DNA from: Hygrophila difformis
Lineage: Eukaryota; Streptophyta; Magnoliopsida; Lamiales; Acanthaceae
Assembly (NCBI GenBank): GCA_030278955.1
Contig: JAOANR010000002.1
Coordinates: 22,740,057 to 22,804,056, forward strand
Direction: 5' to 3'
Length of the DNA: 64,000 nt
Shown: positions 9,401 to 19,885 of the stretch, piece after piece
Layout of the letters: each line of letters starts with the position of its first letter
How positions within the stretch are numbered: the first letter of the stretch is position 1
Translations under genes and position numbers: made by a program
The notes under the pieces: generated by a model
Seen by the model: only the letters and a program-made list of their open reading frames with translations
The model's database searches: none
What the model was told of the DNA's origin: nothing

Positions 9401-12400
9401 AATCGTGATCACAACATTGATGATTTCTGCAATGTCTTATATGATTTTACATCGTTTGTCTTTCTGTAAGACAGAATTTATGTTCAAATACATTTTCATC
9501 AATCTAATATGGCTTCCTTAGTTTTTCATTGTGTAATGCTGATTATTATACATGGCATAAATGAGCTTGATATATACTTCTTCTGTTTCTTTTTATTTGC
9601 CCCATTGAGATTTTGTGTACTATTCACACATACACTTTGATTTAAAGTTTTATTATAGTTATATAAGTTAAAATATAGTCAAGTGAGATCTTGTTAGATT
9701 CGTCTCGTTATGTAGTTTTAAAATATCAAACTTTTAGAATTTTTACTTGTACCGAATTTTTATTATTAATGGTTTAAAATGTGCATAGGACTGCGTGCTG
9801 GGTGGGTCCGTAGCAAATAATAAAAAATAGAGGCAGTACATATGTATATGCATGTAGCCATGTACATATATATGTATGTACGTACTTATGTAAGTACGTA
9901 CGTATGAATGCATAATATGAATTGTGCTATCCTTGAGTAATCTAATTTGTCTTGTTGTATGCATCCAGGAGTTGGTGCTGGAGGGGAAGAACAAGAAGCA
10001 TTAAGCATCTCTCTTTCGCGTTTACTGTTACTGGCATTGATAATTGCTTTCTTGTTTGTAGGTATCTCACCTTATTCAGCATCTATAGAGATAATAGGCT
10101 GGCATCTTGTAACTTTTACGATATCATAATTCTTGCTCAAGGTTAAAAGAAATTGGACATGCAATGGTTGCTTAGTGTCCAATGTGTAATGTACATTTCA
10201 AGAAGAATTGTAATAAGTAACCCCTCGATATGTGGAATCCCTGATTTTGTGAGAAATGTATAACTACAATTGCAGGTGAAGCATGTCCTTTGGTTAAAAG
10301 CATTTGAAAGACGAGAACACGGAATTATTAGGAATAGTGTGTTTCTGATTCTATTGTTTTTCTATTCCAAAGGAAAAGAGATCCTCTTCCAGTCGTTTGG
10401 TTCTGTTTTAAAGCTTATTAAGTTTTCTTTTGTAGCTATTTCTAAATGGATTGCTTCGTATTTATAGACATGAAAGAAGAGAACAGGACTTGGTATGTAA
10501 AAGATTCCTAATTATAACTGTATCTTTATATTGACTGTTGAAATTCTCTTAAACTTCTTGTAATGCTTGATATTTGACCTTACAGGTGCAATATGAAGTG
10601 GTTGAGGAAACTGTGTTTGGGTTGGAATCTGGCCTTTTCTTTGGGTACTGACATCATCTTAAAGAAATCCTCGTTTATGAATATTCAATTTTGTGCAGTA
10701 CACAAATTTTATTATTATCTAACCCTAGGAGAATAAGTACTTTAAATGCTATTTCAGGCTTGCATCTGTCGCATCAAAGACGGGATTTGTATTCTTGGAG
10801 CAAGGATTTTCTGATTTATTAATTCTAACTTGCATCTCCATGAGCATATCCTGTAGTGCTTCCGGATTTTTTTATCAGGTAATATGGATACTGTTTACAT
10901 TGGGTTTTCCGGAATTATATGCCCATCTCAAATGTTTCTACACCCCCTCTTAATTTCGTATGCATATTTTATAAGATAATGGTCTTGTTTGGATACATTT
11001 CTGAAGGAGTTTTGGAAGAAAAAATCATGTAAAAATAAATAATTTGATTTGACAATTTTTTGTATAAAATACTTCCTCCGTCTCATTGAGATTGTTACGT
11101 TTGAATTTTTTACAGTTTTCACTATTTAAGTTTGATTCGAATTTTTATCATAGTTATGTAAGAAAAAACATAGTCAAGTGAGATCTTGTTAGATTCGACT
11201 AATCTTGTAGTTTAGGAATATCATTTTTTTATAATTTTTTATTGTACACAATTTAAGTTATTAAACCTTAAAAATGTGTATCGGCATACGTGTCAGATGG
11301 GTCCGTAACAATTATAATGAGGCGGAGGTAGTATCATATAGTAATAGGCTGATATAATTGTGAATAGAAATAATATGATGGATATATTTCTAACATTGTA
11401 AAAGTGTATAAAATTTAAAGTATTAAGATATAACTTGTAGAATTAGATTATTTTTTTCTATTTATATACATTTACTTTTATCTCATAGTGAATCAGAGTG
11501 AAAGTGAAAAAAGTAAATAATTTTACTTTGGAAATTTGTAAACGGCCTATTAGATCTAATAAGAGGTAATAAATGATTTTTCTTTTAAATTTTCATATTA
11601 ACAAAAGGGTTAGAAAATTTTTAATTAAAGAAGCCGTGTAGGTGAAAAAAATGTACTTTGGGAAAGAATTATTTGTGAGCGAGCATCCAAACAGGATTCA
11701 ACAATAGCATTGCTTTAAATGGAGTTTCTCTTGTTCTGAACTAGGGCGCGATCTGTTTTGCATGATACTTTTTGTGGAGTATGCATTTCAGTGTGAGATG
11801 CTAATTGTCTTTCAATTTGGTAAACAGGCCCATGGTTTGAAGCATGGAAGGGCAATTGTTGTGTCCACCTGTGGAGCTGTCGCTTCAATCATCACATGCG
11901 TATTTGCTGGTATATTTGCATTGGGTGAACAATTGCCATCAGCTCCGGTAGCTCGCCTTCTTCTTTTTCTTGGATGGTATATATCTATTTAACTTTTCGT
12001 CTTCTAGGCTCCTATTGCTTTAGAAATCCAGTTTTCTGCTAGGGGCATGACTAGTTTCATGGGAATGGAAATGAAAATGAAGATATTTGCCAAAGATATG
12101 GCTATTTAATCTTTAATTAAAATACAATATTTTCATTTTTCACTTTTTTATATGAATCTAATTTCAATTAGCCATGCCTAAGTGCCCTCTTATTCTTTAA
12201 TTAGTTAATTTGAGATCATTCCAATTTCCATGTAGGTTTTTTATCATTTTTGGTGTGATCCTACTGGTAACTTCTTCAAGACTGTTGCGATGTCTTCCAA
12301 TGACATGGAGACGTTTTGTGCGAATGGGCATGGAGCAGGAGCAGAATTCAGGGACAAAGCTACCTGGCTCAATCCGTACGAGGGACAAAAATCCAAGTAC

Positions 12401-12467
12401 TGTTATCCATACGAGCACACTGCATCATTTAATTTCATCCCCTTCCCCTTGGAAAGCAAAAGAATGA
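6455..12467 (+). CDS. NIPA9: NIPA9-like probable magnesium transporter, 9 coding exons
   Basis: Exons: 6455-6565, 8787-8885, 8977-9106, 9969-10057, 10436-10492, 10586-10644, 10758-10878, 11828-11976, 12236-12467. All introns are GT-AG and the joined length is 1047 bases (348 residues plus stop) with no break. The start MWEAICLSIVASAGNNVGKV and the downstream QKKASLILPPFSF are typical of plant NIPA9. Further marks are QPLSGCGLAILSIFSHFYLK, GVGAGGEEQEA, KHGRAIVVSTCG and, near the C-terminus, STLHHLISSPSPWK. About eight or nine hydrophobic segments run through exons 1-9, as expected of NIPA membrane proteins, which are thought to carry Mg2+. The ATG at 6455 is chosen because family similarity begins there; the open frame upstream has no earlier ATG in it. 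Introns 1, 3 and 7 contain transposon insertions but coding and splice sites look intact. Family call is firm; the transport role is inferred from the family. Confidence 0.92.
7913..8596. mobile_element. Non-autonomous hAT-like element in intron 1
   Basis: 684 bp flanked by the perfect 8-bp duplication ATTTATAG (7905-7912 and 8597-8604), which fits hAT transposition. The ends are inverted: CATGGTTGTTATGGC on the left, CAAGGTTGTCACGGC read inward from the right. The subterminal parts are rich in TGGCGG/CCGCCA motifs. The middle (8011-8225) is CT-rich with AAACCCTAACC-like text and may be captured host DNA. No transposase is present. Confidence 0.82.
9577..9836. mobile_element. Stowaway-like MITE, copy B (intron 3)
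   Basis: 260 bp between TA dinucleotides (9575-9576, 9837-9838). It shares the core ACATAGTCAAG-type block (9672-9700) and the 3' part GTGCTGGGTGGGTCCGTA with copies C and D. Confidence 0.8.
11072..11331. mobile_element. Stowaway-like MITE, copy C (intron 7)
   Basis: 260 bp between TA dinucleotides (11070-11071, 11332-11333). The ends CTTCCTCCGTCTCATTGAG and, inward from the right, CTACCTCCGCCTCATTATA are classic Stowaway-type inverted repeats (Tc1/mariner group). Confidence 0.88.
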
Positions 12468-13553
12468 ATTCAATTATGCCAACGAGAAGACATACACCCG
12501 CGATGAAGTTTGGTCCTGACTTCAATATGGGTCGGAGCAGAACCGAACTGAGCTGAGGTCCATTGCTATTAATGAGACCATGTTCTAAATAGTACATAAA
12601 AGAGAGAATAAATTAAATGACATACTCCTTTTGCATATGTGTATGCACACAACGGGTTGTATATTTGTGCATTTCACCCATCACTCCTTTGATCTCTAGT
12701 CGCATTTGACTACAATATAGTACCAACCAACAGATGTAGCATCTGTGATTTCGGTGTTAAGTTCTTATACCGATTGTTGGATCTAAATGGCTGGCAAAAT
12801 AAATCAAAGTTAAATTTTATCAGCAGTTGTATGTTTAATCTAATAATTTAGTCAGTTTATAACTAGTTCATTATAACTACTTCTTTATAACTACTTCATT
12901 ACATGTTTATAAGATAGAGATCAGATTTTACATGTAGAAACATACAAAGATAAATTTATAGATTTAGTTTTCGGAGATTAATTTTAAAGATTTGAGAGTT
13001 GTTGATAGTGAAATTCTCTTGTGATCCAAGTACACAGATATTAGCTTGCCATATGATGAGATTATGTTCTTGATGCCTTCAATGCGTTGTTATTGAAGCT
13101 CGTTTTTGCAAATTTTAGATTTGGCATTGCGGTGCTTGTGAAGGTTATGAATCTTGTAGCAATGAGGTATGAATTATATGGTTTCTTGGGAGTTCAAGAG
13201 TAATTCGATCAGATTTTGTTAGTTTCTCAACTGTATCAGATTGGTGTGTCTTATCAGAGATAATAGTCGTTGTTTGAGCATTGAAGGAACGACTGATTGT
13301 TCCAGTAGGTGTTGTAAATCCTAGAGTACTTGGAGTCTGGTGGCGGAATGTGTATCTGATTGTCATTGCTGATCTTTAGTTCATTATCTGGATTGAAATC
13401 CACCGACTGGGTTACCAATTTTTTTTTTTTTTTTTTCTTTTTCCTGGTTATTGTCTTGGTGTAGATCAAGTTTTCCTGCGTTATTCTTACTTGGCAAGAA
13501 CTAACAATTACTCACGGGTAATCAATTTGGGACCAACAAACAACTTACCAAGC
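12468..13553. other. 3' UTR of the NIPA9-like gene, then unassigned DNA
   Basis: A possible polyadenylation signal AATAAA lies at 12608-12613 after the stop codon. From about 12720 to 13553 nothing can be named; 13420-13436 is a T run. Short minus-strand frames at 13145-13469 may be remnants of an old element but show no domain. Confidence 0.4.
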
Positions 13554-13561
13554 ATTCTAAC

Positions 13562-14479
13562 CAGTGGCGATTCCAGAATCTTAAGTCAGGGTGTGCGAAC
13601 TTGGAATTTTTTTTACAGTAGTCGTGATATTTCTTCGAAAAAATTCATAAATCTGCATCTACTTCACTTAATATTTTTCAACATAAAATAATAGTGAACT
13701 ATTTAACTTTCATCACCAATACGGTTTTACAATTTGGATTTAACAATCTCCATCACATAAACTCTGATTAGCAAAGCAATGCACATAATCAATATACTGG
13801 TTTTTTTAAATATTAAGATTTAAAATATTTATAAGCTTTTTTCAAATATGTAAATATGTTATATTCGGTATATGTATTAAAAAAAAATAACATGATTATG
13901 AAATAATTAGGCTTGTAAAAGGCTTAAAGTGTGGCCTATTTCTATTTATATAAATAGGTCATACTTAGACCTATAGCGTAAGCCTATATATCGATAGTTA
14001 TATAGGCTAGACTCAAGTTTTAGAAAACTGAAGTAGGCCTAGCTAGGTTGTTCAAATCAAATCTCGGATTAATTTAGCTTAGCCTATTTACATCCATATA
14101 CATTCTCGATATAAGTTCAAAGTAAATGTCAAAGATGAGCTTCGAGGGGAATTTAAAAAATGGGACTTAGTATTCGAAACATACTATAAAACAACTACCA
14201 TTTTCTCTTAAAAAAAATATTGTTTGCGATGCATTTACTAAATATTAATATCACTAATATAAATTACTCAAAGTAGATAATTAATTAAATTATGATGACA
14301 TTCAAACATACACTGCAACCAAGCTAATAGATAGATTCTCCAATACATGTTAACAAAACTTAAATGAATATAAACTAATTATTAATATTAAAATTTATTT
14401 TTTGATTAAAAAAAAAAAAATTTTTTGAAAAATGAGAGTGGTCAGCTGACCACCCTCCACCCCTTTGTATTCGCCACTG
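13562..14479 (+). mobile_element. hAT-like non-autonomous element, copy 1
   Basis: 918 bp flanked by the perfect 8-bp duplication ATTCTAAC (13554-13561, 14480-14487). Ends are CAGTGGCGATTCC and, inward from the right, CAGTGGCGAATAC, a short inverted repeat of the kind seen in hAT elements. No long open frame is present. It is almost identical in reverse complement to 14590-15508. Confidence 0.88.
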
Positions 14480-14589
14480 ATTCTAACAACACTATAAACA
14501 GAACACTCTCTACTGGTCTGCAATTCATACTTCTCTCCGTATCGTCTTTGCCGGAGCTTCCTTATTTTCGACGTCCCTATAGTGACAAA

Positions 14590-15508
14590 CAGTGGCGAAT
14601 ACAAAGGGGTGGAGGGTGGTCAGCTGACCACTCTCATTTTTCAAAAAAAGTTTTTTTTTTTTAATCAAAAAATAAATTTTAATATTAATAATTAGTTTAT
14701 ATTCATTTAAGTTTTGTTAACATGTATTGGAGAATCTATCTATTAGCTTGGTTGCAGTGTATGTTTGAATGTCATCATAATTTAATTAATTATCTACTTT
14801 GAGTAATTTATATTAGTGATATTAATATTTAGTAAATGCATCGCAAACAATATTTTTTTTTAAGAGAAAATGGTAGTTGTTTTATAGTATGTTTCGAATA
14901 CTAAGTCCCATTTTTTAAATTCCCCTCGAAGCTCATCTTTGACATTTACTTTGAACTTATATCGAGAATGTATATGGATGTAAATAGGCTAAGCTAAATT
15001 AATCCGAGATTTGATTTGAACAACCTAGCTAGGTCTACTTCAGTTTTCTAAAACTTGAGTCTAGCCTATATAACTATCGATATATAGGCTTACGCTATAG
15101 GTCTAAGTATGACCTATTTATATAAATAGAAATAGGCCACACTTTAAGCCTTTTACAAGCCTAATTATTTCATAATCATGTTATTTTTTTTAATACATAT
15201 ACCGAATATAACATATTTACATATTTGAAAAAAGCTTATAAATATTTTAAATCTTAATATTTAAAAAAACCAGTATGTTGATTATGTGCATTGCTTTGCT
15301 AATCAGAGTTTATGTGATGGAGATTGTTAAATCCAAATTGTAAAACCGTATTGGTGATGAAAGTTAAATAGTTCACTATTATTTTATGTTGAAAAATATT
15401 AAGTGAAGTAGATGCAGATTTATGAATTTTTTCGAAGAAATATCACGACTACTGTAAAAAAAATTCCAAGTTCGCACACCCTGACTTAAGATTCTGGAAT
15501 CGCCACTG
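14590..15508 (-). mobile_element. hAT-like non-autonomous element, copy 2 (inverted)
   Basis: 919 bp flanked by a different perfect 8-bp duplication, GTGACAAA (14582-14589, 15509-15516). It is the reverse complement of copy 1 with few differences. Only about 94 bp of host DNA (14488-14581) separates the two copies and their duplications. Confidence 0.88.
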
Positions 15509-15516
15509 GTGACAAA

Positions 15517-16085
15517 ATAATCGTTTTACCATTTGAGGACAGACAATAGACGAAATCATGAGCACTATTCTGTAAACAGTTTGCAACATTATCCACAGGC
15601 TTTCCGTTTCGATAACAAAGTAATTCTTGATTCCTTGCAGACACAGAATGCATTATTGTTCATGGTTGGTCCAACAAATTGAGTACGTACGTACGTACGA
15701 TCTATGACCAAAACTCATTTTCCAGCGTCCTTCATTGCGATAACTAACTAAAGTGTCATTTAAATGTGCTTGCAATGATGTCTTCCATAAATGCTCCAAA
15801 TATATTGAAAATGTTATTTTGTTGGGTCGGCTCGATCTATTTTAAATATTAAATTTTGGCCTCTATGTAAAAATAATAAATTTTAATTTTCATTAACAAA
15901 ACACAAAAAAAAAAATAAATAAATAAATAAATAAAGATACAACTAACATGATAGAGGAATGTTCTAATAATAAAATTGTAACTTAAAATCTCGAGTATTC
16001 CATAAAGCAAATTCATCAATCAAATTTTCAAAAGTAATTTAATCCGATACATATAATAACTCTTAATAGAATTATCAAAAAATGT
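15517..16085. other. Unassigned intergenic DNA
   Basis: No gene is recognisable. It contains a short ACGT run (about 15684-15698) and an AAAT microsatellite (about 15910-15935). Confidence 0.4.
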
Positions 16086-16497
16086 AAAAAAAAGGCCACA
16101 TCCACTAAATACTACCAATACAAGGCCAGCATACCAAAGTACTCCATTTGGAAGGCCACCAAATGTATTTAGCATTAGTTCTGAAAATACAAATTGCGAA
16201 ATGACAAAATAGTCCCTGTTAAAAAAATATACACAAGTTTTGAAATGGAGGGCAAAATAGAAAATATACAAGATGGTCATGTCATCCCCGACAATTGAGG
16301 ACCGCCACTTCTGCTGGCAATTAATGCAACCGCCAACCACCACCCACTCGTCGTTCACCCTCTCACTTCCCCACTTCATTCTCTCCATTCCCTGTTCACC
16401 CCCTCCCACGTTTTCTAGGGACTGAAGCCCTCCCCATTTTTTTTGAAACTGAATCCACTTCCCACTTCCTTCTCTTCATATCCACCATATCCACCGT

Positions 16498-17340
16498 TCA
16501 CCCCCGCAACTCTCTAGTTCTCCCTTTTTTGAGCTTGCGAAACTGACAAAACATGCCACCCCATTTCGCGAAAAGATGGAGGCCGATGATGGTGTTGTTG
16601 GTGATGGTCAGAGTGGTGATGGTGAAGACGACTGGATCTGAACTTGGGGCGACAGTGGAGAGCTCGCCGGAATTTGGAGATGGAAGCCCTGCGGTGTGGG
16701 CGCCATTGGAGCTGCTAGTGGTGGGGCAGCTGAAATGATGGTAGCCGGAGGTGGTGGTGGCTTGAGATAAAGATTCGCCGGAAATTGGGGCTGTGAGAGG
16801 AGAGTGGTGGTCGGCTGTTGTTTGCAGTTTCAATTTTTGGGGAAGAAATCTTGTTAGGGAAGAAGATGAAGTGGTGGGTTGGTGGAGCTTGGCCGGAATT
16901 GTAGGCTTCTGGTAGGAGAGAGGCTGGAGACGAGGAAGATGAGTTGGAGGGTTCGATTTGCAGAAATGGCGAAGTCTAGAGGTCCAAGATCTGGAGGTGG
17001 AGGCAGGGGATGATGCGCACGACTGGGGCTTGGTGGGGGAGAACAGCGGCTGCTGTAACGGAGAGACGCCAGGATTTGAATTGCCGTTGTTGTTGGTCGG
17101 AGCTTGCAATTGGGGAAAATGGCGATGACAGAATTTTGGAGAAGGGGTTTCCCATCTTGGATTCAGAAGCCGGGGTTGAAGTTGAGGGTAGATTTGGTGA
17201 CGATGTTGAAGGTTCAAGATGGAGGACGACGCCGGCGAGGACGTGGCCGGAACTGATGGTGTTGCAGCTGCTACTGTCGTCCTGTTCCCAATTTGCAATT
17301 GGAAAATTGGTGAAGATGAAGACGTGGGGCCCACCTGCAT
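16498..17340 (-). other. Pro/Ser/Thr-rich open frame in the MULE, doubtful gene
   Basis: An open frame of 280 codons with low-complexity composition (many S, P, T, Q) and no recognised domain. The opposite strand is rich in GGTGGTGATGG-like text, so the open frame may be a by-product of base composition. It could be host DNA captured by the MULE. Confidence 0.2.
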
Positions 17341-17399
17341 TTCTAATTTTTAATTAATTCTTTCTTTTTGTTATCAAATTAAATTCAAAATAGTTTATA

Positions 17400-17614
17400 T
17401 TATATTTTCTTTTTTTTTATGAATTTTCTTAACACAAATTTAATAAAATTATAATATTTTTATATTTTTCAATATCAGCTAATTAATTTTACAAATTCGC
17501 ATATATCTGTCAAGTTCAACTGCTTTTTTATTTAAATAAGACCGGAATACGATCAAGTGTCCATGTTTAGACACGGAAATAGAATGAAAATAATGGTCAA
17601 TTTTGGCCAAATGG
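17400..17614 (-). repeat. Fragment of an Athila-like LTR end
   Basis: About 215 bp resembles the right-hand end of the LTR at 20244-24471: shared text includes CAGCT near the start, AAGACCGGAATACGATCAAG, GACACGGAAAT and GAAAATAATGG...GGCCA. It is more diverged than the two LTRs of the nearby Athila-like element are from each other, so it is an older relic. Confidence 0.7.
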
Positions 17615-17923
17615 TTGTCCCTGAAAGAATTTGAGACTGCCCCTCCCGAGCCCACGACTGATGCTTGTGTTGTTCCCACGCCCACGACTGATGCCACTGC
17701 CCCAAGCCAGCAAGAAGGTGATACCCCTACTGTACTCGTGCCCACAACTGCTGCCACTACCCCGTTTGAGTCGAATCAGCCTACTGCCACTTCCCAGCCC
17801 GAGCCGAAAGATGATATTGCCCCTCACGCGCCCACGACTGATGCGATTGTCCCTTCCGAGCCGAATGACGATGATGTCTCTTCCTCTCAAGATCTCAATT
17901 GGTTGATCGATTATAATCACTAG
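17603..17923 (+). other. Pro/Thr-rich open frame, unrecognised
   Basis: A frame of 106 codons with repeated PTTDA motifs (three or more copies) and an acidic end DDDVSSSQDLNW. It overlaps the LTR relic at its start, so only the part after about 17615 could be genuine. It may be the tail of a captured gene; no family is recognised. Confidence 0.22.
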
Positions 17924-19300
17924 TTTGATTATTTAGCTGATTATTGATACTGTTTTATGGGTTGACAGATTGATACAACTATTTTGTTGGTTAAATATTT
18001 GGGTGAATGGTGTTTGTTGGATTGTTGGTATTTTACCTTTTGATGAATGGTCCTTAGTTGTGTCCGGACAATTGTGCTGTTCTTGTTCACTTTTGGTACT
18101 ATGCTTTGTGATTAATGGTATTTTAAGTAGAACAGTTGTATTCGCCTCTAAAGAAACCACTATTGGTATTTATTTTTACGACGTTGGTATTTATTTTTAC
18201 AATGAATCATAACTTTGTTGAGCTACTTTTTGGTACAAATATCATTACATAGATTTCCTTCAAACATCTTGAAACCTAATTTGAGCTAAGTGATGTGTTG
18301 ATAATCTTGAAACATAGTTCACTATATTGAATTAAGTGATTTTCTTACGATGGTTCCTACAAGGGTAGTAGTATGCATAAATCGAATTGGCTAATGGTTG
18401 GGAGTGTTGTTCCTACAATGGTTCAAAATTGTTAATACGAAACCAATATAAAAAATTCGCAACAATAAGCTACTACAACACCCTTAACAACAACAAATAT
18501 TAAAACGGTATGAATCGGGAAAGCCAATGATATAAGTCGGGAACGACAACGGTACTCCCGTGGAAAGTGAATGGTATTCTTATACAACACAATTTGTCTT
18601 CTAACTGATCCAAAGAGTTAGTCTCATATAATAGCAAGTTGGAACGAAACCAGTTCCAAATTCCATCTTGATGTGACCCGACGTTGATTTCGAATGCCCC
18701 TTCAATGATAATAGTCATTTAGTGGAATCAATTCAAGAAAGATTTCATGTGTGAGTGAGTAAGAATCTATAATGTGACCCTTTCATTAACATACCTAAGT
18801 ACCCATCCATTCAAAACATCAATACAATAAACATTGTTACTTTGTTTTCCAGGAGTGATGTAATATTCTTTGAAATACAATTTTATGTGTTGACTTATAA
18901 CCATACATGTTGAACAATAACTTGATTATTTTTTACTTTTTAATGTGTTGAACAATAACCGTATTTTCCCACTCCTGGAGGTATTATGTGTCCATTACAT
19001 TAGTGTTTTCGTTACCAGTTGATTTGTATTTTTTTCTTTCCGTCCTGTATAAAGTGTAAGGTGTAGATATAATGTGCACATCTTTTGTTCGTGAAATACG
19101 TCATCCGAAACTGATCATTTTATTGCATTCAAAATGGCATCATATATTGAAACCATCCTCATAAAGGATAGAATTCAAGTACTGATACCATGCAAACCAC
19201 AAACCAATACACCAAGTCAACAAAGTATGCAGCAACAACAAAACACTATTTCGCAACAAAAATAACACCAGTCTTAGCTTAATGGAACGAGGCAGCTGCA
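17924..19300. other. Unassigned internal DNA of the MULE
   Basis: AT-rich sequence with no recognisable gene or repeat family. Confidence 0.35.
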
Positions 19301-19885
19301 TCACTTGGCATATCTGTGTGCTGCCTTGCAGGTGCGTTTGTTATGACCTGGTTTTCGGCACATGTGGCAGGTGTTCTTGCCCGATTGAACCTGCGATGGG
19401 ATTCGGCATTTCCTTCTCCGGCCAGGTTGCACCCGAACGTCCGGTGGGAGTATAAAGTCATCATCATTGTGATCTTCGGCGTTATCACCACTCATCATCA
19501 AATGATATATCACTGCTTCGTATGTCACCTTGTAATACTCAGTGGTGTAGTAAGTGTCACAGTAGTCATAAATATTGCATTGCAGTTTCTCGATCGGAGC
19601 ACACACCCGTGCTTATCTCCCAAACGCCAGTCCCTTTGCCCGGTTCAAGTTCGACATCCATCTCACATCATCATCGTTCATTATCTCCATTGTGTAGTCC
19701 CCCTCGGTTTCATCGTAATGGAGCGTGTGTGTAGCTGCACATACACTACCCCATTTCTACGTCACCTTTCCAAACACATCCGAAAGGGCATCGACATCCC
19801 TTATCCGCACGAGATGAACTTGGGCATTATAATGACAGAACAACATGACCTCTTGCCCAACCCCTGGCTCCCGAGAGCTTTCCAT
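19301..19885 (-). pseudogene. MULE transposase remnant, N- and C-terminal parts fused
   Basis: Read in one frame from ATG at 19885, the first part resembles the MULE N-terminal domain (LHYDETEGDYTMEIMNDDD and following). It then runs straight into a MULE C-terminal part with YYTTEYYKVTYEAVIYHL, PPDVRVQPGRRRK and the zinc knuckle CHMCRKPGHNKRTC (CX2CX4HX4C). The catalytic middle region of a full transposase is absent, and the frame has two in-frame stops (after KVT and after AFGR). It cannot encode an active transposase. The internal loss is what the juxtaposition implies; a spliced-out intron is an alternative. Confidence 0.72.

Noticed and set aside
13145..13469. Minus-strand frames as part of a Ty1/copia element
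   Set aside because: No conserved gag or pol motif, LTR or primer site was found.
16498..17340. Long minus-strand frame as a host protein gene
   Set aside because: Low-complexity composition, no domain, no homologous motif, and location within a decayed MULE.
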